A DNA stretch of 64,000 nucleotides from Glaciimonas sp. (GCA_012927585.1 JABBOY010000035.1:166875-230874); one strand, 5' to 3'; positions 37,885 to 47,532 are shown, counted from the stretch's first letter. Notes: generated by a model from the letters alone, not told the origin. Numbers and translations: made by a program.

Positions 37885-39057
37885 TTAGCGTCTTCCAGTC
37901 AGAAACACAGTCAGGCGACGCACCGCTTCCTGCAAATTCTCCATCGATGTAGCATACGACAGACGGATATAGTTGCGCGCCGTATGAGAGCCAAAATCCA
38001 GTCCTGGCACTAGCACCACGCCAGCATGGTTCAGCATGTCTATCGTCAACTGGTCTGCGTCATCAGTCAGGGCGGAACAATCCGCATACACATAAAACGC
38101 TCCATCCGGCAGTACTGGTACCGTAAAACCCAGTGCGCGCAAGGCCGGCACAATATAATCGCGGCGGCGTTTGAACTCAGCTTTGCGCTGCTCGTAAATC
38201 GCAATCGATTCCGGGGCAAAACAGGCTAGTGCTGCGTATTGTGCAATGGTGGATGGACAAATGAACAGATTTTGCGCCAGTTTCTCCAGCGGTGGCACCA
38301 GTGCATCAGGCACGACCAGCCAGCCCAGCCGCCAGCCGGTCATGCTGAAATACTTGGAAAAACTGTTGATCACGATCACGTCGTGGCCCAGTGATAAGGC
38401 CGAAAATGGCGCGGCGTCGTAACTCAAGCCCTGATAAATTTCATCCACGATGGTAAAGCCGCCCTTACTGCGCACGGTGCCGACAATTTTTTGCAATTCC
38501 TCCGGCGCAATCGAGGTACCGGTCGGATTCGACGGCGAAGCCAGCAGCACGCCGCGGGTCGCATCGCTCCAGTGCATTTGCACCATGGCGTCCGATAGCT
38601 GGAAACGTTCAGCGGGGCCGCTCGGGATCATCACCGGGCGGCCATCGAAAGCGGCGACAAAATGACGATTGCAAGGATAGGATGGATCCGGCATCAGGAT
38701 TTCCGCTCCCTTGTCTACCAGCGCAGCACACGCCAGCAACAACGCCGCCGAAGCGCCGGCAGTGACGATAATGCGTGACGACGGCACTTCCAGCCCATAT
38801 ACCCGGCGATAATGGTCCGAGATCGCGCCCCGCAGTTCCGGCAAACCGGTAGCAGCGGTGTATTGCATCCGGCCATCCTGCATGGCCCGGGTAGCAGCTT
38901 CAATCACTGCCGGCGGCGCGGTAAAATCCGGCTCGCCAATGCCCATATGGATGATGTGGCGCCCTTCCCGCTCCAGTGCGGCGGCCATTTTGGCGATTTC
39001 CATCACGTGAAATGGCGCAATGTGTTGCAAGCGAGAAGCGATGCTAATCGATGACAT
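37885..39057 (-). CDS. Class I/II pyridoxal-phosphate aminotransferase
   Basis: 390 aa from ATG 39057 (GGAAAGAG upstream); an open extension to 39129 overlaps a stem-loop and is not used. Aspartate-aminotransferase fold: HMGIGEPDFTAPPAV, YTAATGLPELRGAI, ASPSNPTGTSI, VDEIYQGLSYD, and the PLP Lys in NSFSKYFSMTGWRLGWLVVP; the Arg that binds the alpha-carboxylate lies in NYIRLSYA. Amino-acid specificity is not resolved (aspartate, alanine/valine or aromatic). Last gene of the nusB-side unit. Confidence 0.9.
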   Translation of the reverse strand: MSSISIASRLQHIAPFHVMEIAKMAAALEREGRHIIHMGIGEPDFTAPPAVIEAATRAMQDGRMQYTAATGLPELRGAISDHYRRVYGLEVPSSRIIVTAGASAALLLACAALVDKGAEILMPDPSYPCNRHFVAAFDGRPVMIPSGPAERFQLSDAMVQMHWSDATRGVLLASPSNPTGTSIAPEELQKIVGTVRSKGGFTIVDEIYQGLSYDAAPFSALSLGHDVIVINSFSKYFSMTGWRLGWLVVPDALVPPLEKLAQNLFICPSTIAQYAALACFAPESIAIYEQRKAEFKRRRDYIVPALRALGFTVPVLPDGAFYVYADCSALTDDADQLTIDMLNHAGVVLVPGLDFGSHTARNYIRLSYATSMENLQEAVRRLTVFLTGRR

Positions 39058-39076
39058 AGATACTCTTTCCAAAAGC

Positions 39077-39145
39077 AAAACCGCCATAGTGATCGGCCAT
39101 CGGCACTTTGGAGCCGAAAAGTTCATCACGATATGGCGGGGGTTT
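39077..39145 (-). other. Structured leader / terminator between nusB and the aminotransferase
   Basis: An outer stem pairs CCGCCATAGTGAT (39081-39093) with ATCACGATATGGCGG (39125-39139, one bulge); an inner TCGGC/GCCGA stem fills the loop. Read on the minus strand it ends in GGTTTTGCTTTTGG just before the aminotransferase ribosome-binding site. It could be an intrinsic terminator with read-through or a cis-regulatory RNA; I know of no named family that it matches. Confidence 0.5.
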
Positions 39146-39180
39146 TGTGCTCCTTTCAGACTGAAAGAAGCGGTATTGTC

Positions 39181-39648
39181 TTATTTCCGGGTGGCCTGAA
39201 CTTCCGTTTCGCGCATCTTGCCGGCCAATTTGTCCAGCACACCATTGACGTATTTGTGACCATCAATACCGCCGAAAGATTTGGCCAACTCAACCGCTTC
39301 ATTGATGACCACGCGATACGGTATCTCAAGATGGTTTTTCAATTCGTAAGCACCGATCAGCAATACCGCATGTTCAATCGGGGACAATTCATTGATGCTG
39401 CGATCAATCAACAAAGCTATTTCAACGCGCAACGGCACTGCGTCATTGATAGCGCCATACAACAAGGCATCAAAATGGTCTTTGTCTGCCTTGTTGAAGC
39501 CGTGCGCTTCGCGGATATTGGCTTCGATGGCGTTGACATCCTCGTTGTTGAGCAGCCATTGATACAGGCCTTGCAAGGCAAACTCGCGCGCTCTGTGACG
39601 GGGTGAGCGGCTTTTGCTTGGATTGGCATGGAGGGTCTTATTGGTCAT
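39181..39648 (-). CDS. nusB: Transcription antitermination factor NusB
   Basis: 155 aa, all-helical. Binds boxA RNA with NusE for rRNA antitermination. Family segments [46 protein letters not shown] and [32 protein letters not shown]. Follows ribH on the minus strand as in many proteobacteria. Confidence 0.96.
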   Translation of the reverse strand: MTNKTLHANPSKSRSPRHRAREFALQGLYQWLLNNEDVNAIEANIREAHGFNKADKDHFDALLYGAINDAVPLRVEIALLIDRSINELSPIEHAVLLIGAYELKNHLEIPYRVVINEAVELAKSFGGIDGHKYVNGVLDKLAGKMRETEVQATRK

Positions 39649-39769
39649 AAATTTCAGGTCTACCTACAGTGATGGCCAGCGCCATTAACACTCTGTTGCA
39701 ATACAGTTACCATACCCGATAGTTCGCTGGAACTTGGCTCGGAATGCAATCGTTTGTCACGCACCGGCA

Positions 39770-40261
39770 TTATTGCTCGGGCAAATCGGTCAGATCGGCC
39801 AACTCTTCCAGTGCCAGAATCAGATTAGCCATCTCGACTGCAACCCGCGCTGCGTCGACGCCTTTTTCGGCCATGCGCACTTCGGCTTGCTCGTCGTTTT
39901 CCGTGGTCAGTACCGCATTGGCAATCGGGATGCCGGCATCTAAACCGACGCGAGTGATGCCGGCGCCGGATTCGTTCGACACCATCTCAAAATGATAGGT
40001 GTCGCCGCGAATGACGGCGCCCAGTGCCACTAGCGCATCGAATTGCTGGCTGTCCGCCATTTTTTGCAAAGCCAGCGGAATTTCCAGCGCGCCCGGCACA
40101 CTTACATGCAGGATATCTTCAGGAGCCACCCCGAGATGTTGCAGTTCTGAAAGGCAAGCTGACAGCAGTCCATGGCAAACATCAGGATTGAAGCGCGCCT
40201 GCACGATGCCAATACGCAAGCCTTCGCCATTCATATTCGATTCCAGTTTTCCTACCGTCAT
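39770..40261 (-). CDS. ribH: 6,7-dimethyl-8-ribityllumazine synthase
   Basis: 163 aa. Condenses the butanone phosphate made by RibB with the ribitylaminouracil; penultimate step to riboflavin. Motifs [48 protein letters not shown] (catalytic His) and [15 protein letters not shown]. The C-terminus carries an acidic tail typical of proteobacterial forms. Between ribBA and nusB. Confidence 0.96.
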   Translation of the reverse strand: MTVGKLESNMNGEGLRIGIVQARFNPDVCHGLLSACLSELQHLGVAPEDILHVSVPGALEIPLALQKMADSQQFDALVALGAVIRGDTYHFEMVSNESGAGITRVGLDAGIPIANAVLTTENDEQAEVRMAEKGVDAARVAVEMANLILALEELADLTDLPEQ

Positions 40262-40317
40262 GATTTTCCTTTGTGCGCTTGTACGCTGTAGTTACGTTCA
40301 ACTTGCGTTTAACTAAT

Positions 40318-40345
40318 GGGATTGCTGAAACGGGATTGCTGAAAC
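40318..40345. repeat. Short tandem repeat, 2 x 14 bp
   Basis: GGGATTGCTGAAAC occurs twice head to tail in the ribBA-ribH spacer. A chance or recent duplication; no function suggested. Confidence 0.6.
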
Positions 40346-40367
40346 TTCCTAAAACGTGACAATTGGC

Positions 40368-41480
40368 TTAATCCAGCGGGTGATTTTGATAACCGGTCAC
40401 TTCCAGGTCAAAGCCGGTCATCGAAGGCATTTTTCGCGGGCTCGACAAAAGCCGCATCTTACACACCCCGACGTCTTTCAATATTTGTGCACCGATGCCG
40501 TAGTTGCGTAGATCCATACTGGCGCCACGCGGGCGCGGGCCGGCATCGGGCGAATTGAGTGCCGCAAATTGTTTAAACATTTGCTCGGCCGATTCTTCAC
40601 AGTTGAGCAATACCACCACGCCGCATTCGGAAGCTTTGATGGCGGTCATTGCCGATGCTAGATTCCACGAATGGGTAGTCACTTGCACTTCCAGAAAATC
40701 GAGTACCGAAACCGGCTGATGAACCCGCACCAGAACGTCGCTGTCAGGCGTAATATTGCCGTGTACCAAAGCCAGATGCGCAGAACCGCTGGGTTTGTCG
40801 CGATAAGCAATCGCCTTGAATTCGCCGTGAATAGTTTGCATCGAACGCTCGGCAATCCGCTCAATTACACTTTCGTGCTGGTTGCGGTAATGAATCAGGT
40901 CCGCAATCGTGCCGATCTTCAATTCGTGCAAGCGGGCAAACTCAATCAAATCGGGCAGGCGTGCCATGCTACCGTCATCATTCATGATTTCACAAATCAC
41001 GGCAGCCGGCGTCAAACCCGCCAGCGCAGCAAAATCACAGCCAGCCTCGGTATGACCGGCACGCATCAAGACCCCGCCTTTTTGTGCCTTGAGCGGAAAA
41101 ATATGCCCTGGTTGCACGATATCGGACGGCTTGACGCCCTTGCTGACTGCGATCTGAATGGTCTTGGCGCGGTCAGCCGCAGAAATGCCGGTGGTGACAC
41201 CCTCGGCCGCCTCGATCGACATCGTAAAGTTGGTGCCGTAAAAAGTACCGTTGTTGGCTGTCATCATGGGTAGATTCAGTTCTGCACAGCGCTCTTCCGT
41301 CAAGGTCAGGCACACCAGCCCACGACCGAATTTAGCCATGAAGTTGATTGCTTCAGGCGTTACAAACTCTGCGGCAAGTACCAGATCGCCTTCATTTTCA
41401 CGATCTTCCTCGTCAACGAGGATTACCATCCGTCCGGCGCGAAGCTCGGTAACAATTTCTAGCGTAGTTGAAATGGACAT
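40368..41480 (-). CDS. ribBA: 3,4-dihydroxy-2-butanone-4-phosphate synthase with degenerate GTP cyclohydrolase II-like domain
   Basis: 370 aa from ATG 41480; the open frame to 41603 includes a terminator hairpin and is rejected. The N-terminal RibB domain (about 1-205) has [16 protein letters not shown] and [15 protein letters not shown] and should be active. The C-terminal part keeps GCHII-like layout but lacks the zinc Cys triplet (C-x10-C-x-C) and the catalytic GQ-C-CGYQ segment, so GTP cyclohydrolase activity is not expected; a separate RibA should exist elsewhere. Such RibB-plus-relic proteins are common in proteobacteria. Confidence 0.92.
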   Translation of the reverse strand: MSISTTLEIVTELRAGRMVILVDEEDRENEGDLVLAAEFVTPEAINFMAKFGRGLVCLTLTEERCAELNLPMMTANNGTFYGTNFTMSIEAAEGVTTGISAADRAKTIQIAVSKGVKPSDIVQPGHIFPLKAQKGGVLMRAGHTEAGCDFAALAGLTPAAVICEIMNDDGSMARLPDLIEFARLHELKIGTIADLIHYRNQHESVIERIAERSMQTIHGEFKAIAYRDKPSGSAHLALVHGNITPDSDVLVRVHQPVSVLDFLEVQVTTHSWNLASAMTAIKASECGVVVLLNCEESAEQMFKQFAALNSPDAGPRPRGASMDLRNYGIGAQILKDVGVCKMRLLSSPRKMPSMTGFDLEVTGYQNHPLD

Positions 41481-41574
41481 GACTTTTTTTCCTGAATAGA
41501 CCGCTATTTTAATGGATTTAGGCGGGCAGCCTGTCAGATTTACGGAATTCATACTAGACGCTGCCGTGTAAACC

Positions 41575-41600
41575 AAAAAAGCAGCCGAAAGACTGCTTTT
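41575..41600. terminator. Terminator between ribE and ribBA
   Basis: AAAAAAGCAG ... CTGCTTTT stem with flanking A and T runs, 20 bp beyond the ribE stop (minus strand). It splits ribD-ribE from ribBA-ribH-nusB. No FMN-riboswitch consensus is visible in 41481-41621. Confidence 0.75.
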
Positions 41601-41621
41601 CATTCCGAAAAAACAATAACA

Positions 41622-42233
41622 TTATTTTATTGACAGCATCCGCTCGACATAGCGCGCGATCAAATCGATTTCAAGATTAACCTTCGCGCCTACCTGCAGA
41701 TTTTTCAGCACGGTCACTTCAATCGTATGCGGAATCAGGTTTATCGAGAAACGACAGCCTGCTGCCATATCCTCGACCCGGTTCACGGTCAACGAGACAC
41801 CATTGACCACAATTGAGCCTTTGTATGCCAGATATTTAGCCAGAGCGAGCGGCGCTTCGATCACCAACTCCCACGATTCTCCAATCGGCTCGAACTTGCA
41901 GACGGTACCCAAGCCGTCCACATGGCCGCTGACCAAGTGGCCGCCGAGCCGGTCTGCCAGCGTCAGCGCTTTCTCCAGATTGACTTCGCCAACTGCGTCC
42001 AGGCCCACCGTATGATTCAGGCTCTCGCGCGAGACGTCCACCACAAAACCCTGCGGTGTTTTATCGACCACCGTCATGCAAGCGCCATTAATGGCAATCG
42101 AGTCGCCCAAAGCCACGTCCAGCATCGGCATACCGCCAGCGTCAATGGTCAAACGCACGCCGGCGTCCAGGCCCGCATCGGATACCCGCACCAAAGTAAT
42201 CTTCCCCACTGCACCCACAATGCCTGTAAACAT
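41622..42233 (-). CDS. ribE: Riboflavin synthase, alpha subunit
   Basis: 203 aa with two homologous lumazine-binding barrels: MFTGIVGAVGKI, DSIAINGACMTVV, ESLNHTVG, then GHLVSGHVDGLGTV, GSIVVNGVSLTVNRV, NLIPHTIEVTVL. Makes riboflavin by dismutation of two lumazines. Start lies 14 bp after the ribD stop. Confidence 0.97.
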   Translation of the reverse strand: MFTGIVGAVGKITLVRVSDAGLDAGVRLTIDAGGMPMLDVALGDSIAINGACMTVVDKTPQGFVVDVSRESLNHTVGLDAVGEVNLEKALTLADRLGGHLVSGHVDGLGTVCKFEPIGESWELVIEAPLALAKYLAYKGSIVVNGVSLTVNRVEDMAAGCRFSINLIPHTIEVTVLKNLQVGAKVNLEIDLIARYVERMLSIK

Positions 42234-42247
42234 ATCGCACCAAAAAA

Positions 42248-43339
42248 TTAATTGAACCGGGCAAGGATACGCACATCCTCACCAATTTGCCGGATTTCGT
42301 GAAAGCGCAGCAGACGCTTGTGCTGCAGCAACTCCAACGCGCCCAGCGCAAACATCGGCATGCCGTCTCCAATCAGGCTTGGCGCCAGATACAACAGCAA
42401 TTCATCTACACAACCGGCGCGAATCAATGAACCATTGAGCTTGCAACCGGCCTCGACATGCAACTCGTTGATTTGGCGCCGCCCCAGTTCCTGCATCAAC
42501 GCCGATAAATCTACCTTGCCTGTGGCATTGGGCAGAAAAATGACTTCGCACCCCATGTCGCGCAACAGCGCTTCTTTGCCAGGATTGGTTTGCGCCGCCA
42601 CCACCAAGCTGCCGGCGCCCGCCAGCACGCGTGCATCCGGGCTGATCGCCAGTTTGCTGTCGATCACGATGCGCAGCGGTTGACGCGCCACAGTCAGTGC
42701 GCGCACCGTCATTTGCGGATCATCTGCATTTACTGTACCGATCCCGGTCAGGATCGCACCGGCACGCGCGCGCCAGGCGTGACCATCGTCCCGCGCCGCC
42801 TCTGAGGTAATCCATTGGCTTTGCCCATCGGCCAATGCGGTCTTGCCATCCAGACTAGCCGCCACCTTCATCCGCACCCAAGGCTTGCCGCGCTGCATGC
42901 GGGAAAAAAAACCGATATTCATTTCCTGCGCTGCATCGGCCAGCACATCGCAGACGATTTCGATGCCGGCGGCTTTAAGGCGCGCCAAGCCTTGCCCTGC
43001 CACCAATGGGTTTGGGTCCTGCAGCGCCGCCACCACTCTGGCTACACCAGCGCGTATCAGCGCCTCGCAGCAAGGCGGCGTGCGGCCGAAATGGCTGCAC
43101 GGTTCCAGCGTCACATACACGGTGGCACCGCGCACATCAAACCCTTTGACAGCGGCGTCGTGCAGTGCTTCGATTTCGGCATGATTGCCGCCGGGCGGCT
43201 GGGTAAATCCTGCGCCGATGATGCAATTGTCTTTCACGATGATGCAGCCGACGCGAGGGTTGGGGGCCGTCGTAAGCAGCCCGCGCTCTGCCCATTTTAG
43301 GGCCAGCGTCATGCCTTCCAGATGATTGAGAATTTTCAC
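42248..43339 (-). CDS. ribD: Bifunctional pyrimidine deaminase/reductase RibD
   Basis: 363 aa. The N-terminal deaminase has the zinc motifs HAEIEAL and PCSHFGRTPPCCEAL; the C-terminal reductase begins near residue 147 (PWVRMKVAASLDGKTAL) and holds TGIGTVNADDPQMTVR and the NADPH region LHVEAGCKLNGSLI. Steps 2 and 3 of riboflavin synthesis. Just upstream of ribE. Confidence 0.96.
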   Translation of the reverse strand: MKILNHLEGMTLALKWAERGLLTTAPNPRVGCIIVKDNCIIGAGFTQPPGGNHAEIEALHDAAVKGFDVRGATVYVTLEPCSHFGRTPPCCEALIRAGVARVVAALQDPNPLVAGQGLARLKAAGIEIVCDVLADAAQEMNIGFFSRMQRGKPWVRMKVAASLDGKTALADGQSQWITSEAARDDGHAWRARAGAILTGIGTVNADDPQMTVRALTVARQPLRIVIDSKLAISPDARVLAGAGSLVVAAQTNPGKEALLRDMGCEVIFLPNATGKVDLSALMQELGRRQINELHVEAGCKLNGSLIRAGCVDELLLYLAPSLIGDGMPMFALGALELLQHKRLLRFHEIRQIGEDVRILARFN

Positions 43340-43541
43340 GGGACTTTATAATGATGTTTGATGATGCAGGATAACTACAAAGCTGAAGAAATCAATTTCT
43401 CGAAATCTGTAAAGTCAGTAAAAACTGCACTTGAACATTAAAACCGCCAAGTACAGATCACAGGTAATTTTAAGCAGCATCGCTCAGTCCGAAATGCGAG
43501 CATCCATTGAGGATATTAATGCAAGCTAATTCCGTGAATCG

Positions 43542-44009
43542 CTATGCGTGCCGATCACGCTCTTCACCGACCTCTTTAATCGCATCCTGGAATGCGCCCA
43601 AATCTTCAAAATTCTTATATACAGATGCGAAGCGGATGTACGCAATATTATCAAGCTGCCTAAGCTCTTCCATAATCAATTCACCAATATGACCGCTGCT
43701 GATTTCACGCTCGCCCAGCGAGAGGATTTTCTGTTCGATGCGGCTGATGGTGGCATCAACGGCCTCGGCGGAAACTGGCCGTTTGCGCAGTGCCAGCATC
43801 AGGCTGGCGCGCAGTTTACCGGCGGCGAAGTCGACTCGGCTGCCGTTCTTCTTGACGATAACCGGCATCGTGAGTTCGATGCGTTCATAGGTGGTAAAGC
43901 GTTTTTCGCATTTGATGCAGCGGCGGCGGCGGCGGATGAAGTCGCCCTCTTCCGATGCGCGGGTATCGAGTACCTGAGTGTCTTCGTGATGGCAGAACGG
44001 ACATTTCAT
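43542..44009 (-). CDS. nrdR: Transcriptional repressor NrdR
   Basis: 155 aa. Zinc ribbon [42 protein letters not shown] and an ATP-cone ([30 protein letters not shown]). Represses ribonucleotide reductase genes in response to dATP/ATP. Lies between glyA and ribD as in many betaproteobacteria. The 200-bp gap to ribD (43340-43541) shows no feature. Confidence 0.97.
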   Translation of the reverse strand: MKCPFCHHEDTQVLDTRASEEGDFIRRRRRCIKCEKRFTTYERIELTMPVIVKKNGSRVDFAAGKLRASLMLALRKRPVSAEAVDATISRIEQKILSLGEREISSGHIGELIMEELRQLDNIAYIRFASVYKNFEDLGAFQDAIKEVGEERDRHA

Positions 44010-44054
44010 GATGGCTTTGGATCGGAAGAAGTTGCTCTATGAATTTTGCGTTTT

Positions 44055-44079
44055 GTAGGATGGGTTGCAGCCATCCTAC
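44055..44079. terminator. Hairpin between glyA and nrdR
   Basis: GTAGGATGG ... CCATCCTAC, 9-bp stem, 7-nt loop, with TTTT on one side. Resembles interspersed GTAGGATGGG-type repeats; may attenuate nrdR transcription. Confidence 0.6.
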
Positions 44080-44090
44080 GATGCTAGAGC

Positions 44091-45338
44091 CTATGCGCCA
44101 TAGACCGGGAAGGCGTCGGTCAGTTTCTTGACTTCGGCTTTAACGCGATCGATGGTGGCGGCGTCGTTCGGGTGGTCAAGCATATCGGCGACCAGGTGGC
44201 CGACCTTGGTTGCTTCTGCCGTACCGAAACCGCGAGTAGTCATGGCCGGACTACCAAGCCGGATGCCGGATGTCACGAAAGGTTTTTCAGGATCATTCGG
44301 AATCGCATTCTTGTTACAGGTGATATGGGCGAAACCGAGCAATGCTTCGGCAGCTTTGCCGGTGATGTTCTTGGCGCGCAGATCTACCAGCATCAGGTGA
44401 CTTTCGGTGCGGCCCGAGACGATGCGCAAGCCGCGCGCGATCAGGGCTTGTGCCAGCGCATCGGCGTTTTTGATGACTTGCTGCTGGTAAATCTTGAATT
44501 CCGGCGCCAGCGCTTCCTTGAAGGCGACTGCCTTGCCGGCGATGACGTGCATCAGCGGGCCGCCCTGGATGCCGGGGAAGATCGCGGAGTTGATGGCTTT
44601 CTCAAACTCGGCCTTCATCAGGATGAGGCCGCCGCGCGGGCCGCGCAGCGATTTGTGCGTGGTGGAAGTGACAAAATCGGCGAATGGCACCGGGTTCGGG
44701 TACACGCCGGCGGCGATCAGGCCGGCGTAATGCGCCATGTCAACCATGAAATAAGCGCCGACTTCTTTGGCAATTTTGGAGAAACGCTCGAAATCGATGC
44801 GCAGTGCATAGGCGGACGCACCGGCGATGATCAGCTTCGGCTTGTGTTCGCGCGCCAGACGTTCCATGGCTTCGTAATCAATTTCTTCATTGGCGTCCAG
44901 TCCGTAGGAAACGGCATTGAACCATTTGCCCGACATGTTGAGCGCCATGCCGTGCGTCAGGTGACCGCCTTCAGCCAGCGACATGCCCATGATGGTGTCG
45001 CCCGGTTTCAGCACAGCGAAGAACACGGCCTGATTGGCTTGCGAGCCGGAGTTCGGCTGCACGTTGGCGGCTTCGGCCCCGAATAATTGCTTGACGCGAT
45101 CGATCGCCAATTGTTCGGCAACATCGACGAATTCGCAGCCGCCGTAATAGCGCTTGCCTGGATAGCCTTCCGCGTATTTATTGGTCAATTGCGAACCTTG
45201 CGCTTCCATGACGGCTGGCGAAGTATAGTTTTCGGACGCGATCAACTCGATATGATCTTGCTGGCGAACGTTTTCCTGCTGGATAACGGCCCACAATTCA
45301 GGGTCGATATTGGCGATGGTGTGGTCTTTGGAGAACAT
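44091..45338 (-). CDS. glyA: Serine hydroxymethyltransferase
   Basis: 415 aa from ATG 45338 ([20 protein letters not shown]); the longer open frame reaching 45464 covers the riboswitch expression platform. Interconverts serine and glycine with tetrahydrofolate; source of one-carbon units. PLP Lys in [35 protein letters not shown] and [13 protein letters not shown] are diagnostic. Controlled by a ZTP riboswitch 130 nt upstream, linking it to folate/purine status. Confidence 0.98.
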   Translation of the reverse strand: MFSKDHTIANIDPELWAVIQQENVRQQDHIELIASENYTSPAVMEAQGSQLTNKYAEGYPGKRYYGGCEFVDVAEQLAIDRVKQLFGAEAANVQPNSGSQANQAVFFAVLKPGDTIMGMSLAEGGHLTHGMALNMSGKWFNAVSYGLDANEEIDYEAMERLAREHKPKLIIAGASAYALRIDFERFSKIAKEVGAYFMVDMAHYAGLIAAGVYPNPVPFADFVTSTTHKSLRGPRGGLILMKAEFEKAINSAIFPGIQGGPLMHVIAGKAVAFKEALAPEFKIYQQQVIKNADALAQALIARGLRIVSGRTESHLMLVDLRAKNITGKAAEALLGFAHITCNKNAIPNDPEKPFVTSGIRLGSPAMTTRGFGTAEATKVGHLVADMLDHPNDAATIDRVKAEVKKLTDAFPVYGA

Positions 45339-45465
45339 GCGGATTCCTGTCGATAAGTATGCAAAACAAGTGCAACTAGATTTTTTACTGGGATCGATTG
45401 AGGAGTCATCTAATGCATCTAATGCAAGATGTAAATGACGGACAGCCTCAGTCGTGCGCTCCATT

Positions 45466-45572
45466 TTGGGCTGCCCAGGCGAACGGCTAAAGAATTCTCA
45501 CGTTCCCCAGTGGATGCCCACCTTGTCGCCGGAAGTGTGCCCTTCCGACTTTTCGCCAGTCACGTGAGATGA
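45466..45572 (-). promoter_or_regulatory. ZTP (pfl) riboswitch upstream of glyA
   Basis: Read on the minus strand: P1 TCTCACGT pairs with ACGTGAGA. Within and after it are CGTGACTGGCG, a long GTCGGAAG...CTTCCGGCGAC hairpin, CCACTGGGGAACGTGA and, after a short linker, CCGTTCGCCTGGGCAGCCC. These are the two conserved parts of the pfl/ZTP RNA (GACUGGCG ... GGGGAGCG ... CCGCCUGGGC). The family binds ZTP/ZMP, signals of 10-formyl-THF shortage, and commonly precedes glyA, folD and purH. Assigned by eye from consensus; no covariance search was run. Confidence 0.85.
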
Positions 45573-45661
45573 AATGGTCCGCAAATTGTAAGGTAAGGAG
45601 GTGATTTGAGCAAGCTGCCGGGTTTTCCCCGTATCTTATTAGTGGCGAGCGGGAATGCATC

Positions 45662-45745
45662 GTAGGTCGGGTCAACAATAGCGTAACCCGACATTCCCAG
45701 GCTGCAAATGTCGGGTTACGCGATGAAACCGCTAACCCGACCTGC
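45662..45745. repeat. Nested inverted repeat of the CGGGTTACGC type
   Basis: Inner arms GCGTAACCCGACAT (45681-45694) and ATGTCGGGTTACGC (45708-45721) are perfect; outer arms GTAGGTCGGGT (45662-45672) and ACCCGACCTGC (45735-45745) have one mismatch. This BIME-like GTAGGTCGGGTTAG/GCGTAACCCGAC sequence is widespread between genes of many proteobacteria. Confidence 0.7.
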
Positions 45746-45771
45746 AAAAATTTCGGCTAGCCATTATATAT

Positions 45772-45842
45772 ATACACAATACTGTATTTTTAAAGTACGC
45801 ATGTATTATATGCGGTAATAGCATTATTTTTACACATACTCC
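45772..45842. repeat. Palindromic intergenic repeat, copy 8
   Basis: 71 bp downstream of fbpB: AATACTGTATTTTTAAAGTA, core CGCATGTATTATATGCGG, TAATAGCATTATTTTTACAC and ATACTCC (45836-45842). One of the best-preserved cores. Confidence 0.65.
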
Positions 45843-45870
45843 TTTATTTTTATAAACATAAAGGAAAGCA

Positions 45871-47532
45871 TCAGCTATTGCCCTTGGCAATTGCGCGGGC
45901 CAGGATGATCACCGGAATGGTGGTGATCAGCACGATGGTGAGCGCGGGCAACGCCGCTTCGCCCAGTCGCTCGTCGGATGCAAGCTGGAACGCGATCACG
46001 GCCAGCGTATCGTAATTGAATGGGCGAATGGTCAGGGTTGCCGGCAACTCCTTGATGACATCGACGAACACCAGCAAGCCGCCGGTCAGCACGCTGCGCC
46101 ACAGCAACGGCGCATGCACCCGCAGCAGCATCGAACCCAGCCCATGACCCAGGCTGCGGGCGCTGGCATCCATGGCAGGCGTGATTCGTGCCAGCCCGGC
46201 CTGCACTCCGTGATAAGAGACCGCCAGAAAACGCACCAGATACGCATAGATCAGCGCCGCCAAGCTGCCGGCCAACAAAAAAGGTGCGCCGTATCCTGCG
46301 GCCCAGCTATCCAGGCGCGACAACGGAATCAGAATGCCCACCGCGATCACTGCGCCCGGCACCGCATAACCCATGGTCACGATGCGGTTGCAGGCAGCTT
46401 GCACCCGGCTCTTGGAGACGCGTGCCGCATACGCCAGCAAAACGCAGAGCAGCACTGCCAGCATGGCCGTCACGCCGCCCAGCGTGACGCTGTTTTTCAC
46501 CAGGCCAAGATAGCGCGCACCCATCGCCAGAGCATCCTCGCGCAGTATCAGCCGCACCAAAATCAGCAATGGCAGCAAAAATCCGGCCAATACCGGCAGC
46601 GCGCAGCATAAGGTCGCCAACCAGCCCGATTTGCCCGACAACGGTCGCGTCAACTGCCCGCTGGTGCGCCCGCCCGCCGCGTAGTAACGCGCGCGACCGC
46701 GACTTTTCTGCTCCAGTAGCATCAATACCGTAACCGTGATGAGTAATACCGCCGCGATCTGCGCAGCGGCAGTGCGGTCGGAAAAAGCGTACCAGGATTT
46801 ATAGATGCCTGTGGTCAGGGTCGGCACGCCAAAATAAGCCACTGCGCCGTAATCGGCCAGCGTTTCCATCAATGCCAGCGCAATCCCGGCGGCGGCGGCG
46901 GGACGCGCCAGCGGCAGGCTGATAGTAAAGAATGCGCGCCACGGGCCGACGCCCAACGTGCGCGCCGCATCCAGCATGCGCGGGCTGCGCTCCAGAAAGG
47001 CATTGCGCGCCAGCAGATATATATACGGATACAGCACCAGCGCAAACAGCACACCGGCACCGCCCACACTGCGTATCTGCGGAAACCAGTATTCGTGCGG
47101 CTGCCAGCCGAACAGTGCGCGCAAGCCGCTTTGTACCGGGCCGGAAAATTGCAGGAAATCGGTATACGCATACGCTACGACATAGGCCGGCATCGCCAAC
47201 GGCAAGACCAGCGCCCATTCGAACATCCGTTTGCCGGGAAAATCGAAAGCCGCCACCAGCCACGCGCAACCGATGCCGATGGTCGCGCCCAGCACCGCCA
47301 CGATGGCGGCAATCGCAAAGCTGTTGAACAGGTATTCCGGCAATACCGTGCTCCACAAATGCGCCAACGTGGAGGCACCGGATTCGCCCGCGCCATCAGC
47401 GCCGCCGACCAGCAAATTCGACAACACACCGAAAATCGGCACGCCCACCAGAAAAGCCACTACCAGCGACGCCAATAGCATGGGATGGAAACCGCCAGCC
47501 TGGCGTGGGGAATGGTTATTCGAGAAAGGCAT
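45871..47532 (-). CDS. fbpB: Iron(III) ABC transporter permease, FbpB type
   Basis: 553 aa with two fused permease halves, about 12 TM segments in all, the FbpB/SfuB form. Coupling-loop motifs occur near residue 190 (FLERSPRMLDAARTLGVGPWRAFFTISLPLARPA) and again near residue 440-475 (ITPAMDASARSLGHGLGSMLLRVHAPLLWRS). Divergent from the ATPase gene across a Fur-box-like site. No FbpA binding-protein gene in the window. Confidence 0.9.
   Translation of the reverse strand: MPFSNNHSPRQAGGFHPMLLASLVVAFLVGVPIFGVLSNLLVGGADGAGESGASTLAHLWSTVLPEYLFNSFAIAAIVAVLGATIGIGCAWLVAAFDFPGKRMFEWALVLPLAMPAYVVAYAYTDFLQFSGPVQSGLRALFGWQPHEYWFPQIRSVGGAGVLFALVLYPYIYLLARNAFLERSPRMLDAARTLGVGPWRAFFTISLPLARPAAAAGIALALMETLADYGAVAYFGVPTLTTGIYKSWYAFSDRTAAAQIAAVLLITVTVLMLLEQKSRGRARYYAAGGRTSGQLTRPLSGKSGWLATLCCALPVLAGFLLPLLILVRLILREDALAMGARYLGLVKNSVTLGGVTAMLAVLLCVLLAYAARVSKSRVQAACNRIVTMGYAVPGAVIAVGILIPLSRLDSWAAGYGAPFLLAGSLAALIYAYLVRFLAVSYHGVQAGLARITPAMDASARSLGHGLGSMLLRVHAPLLWRSVLTGGLLVFVDVIKELPATLTIRPFNYDTLAVIAFQLASDERLGEAALPALTIVLITTIPVIILARAIAKGNS

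Noticed and set aside
39058..39170. Short frame ending DELFGSKVPMADHYGGFAF upstream of the aminotransferase
   Set aside because: It looks protein-like but has no start codon after its Shine-Dalgarno and coincides with the two-helix RNA; probably chance.
41481..41621. FMN riboswitch ahead of ribBA
   Set aside because: None of the conserved RFN segments (such as GGGCGGGG or CCCCACCGGCGG) are present; only a terminator hairpin is seen.
44172..45086. 304-codon plus-strand frame opposite glyA
   Set aside because: Antisense shadow of a fully conserved glyA; no ribosome-binding site or recognisable domain.
44091..45464. GlyA extended N-terminally to 457 residues
   Set aside because: The extension overlaps the riboswitch leader, and the family start MFSKDHTI at 45338 gives the normal 415 aa.
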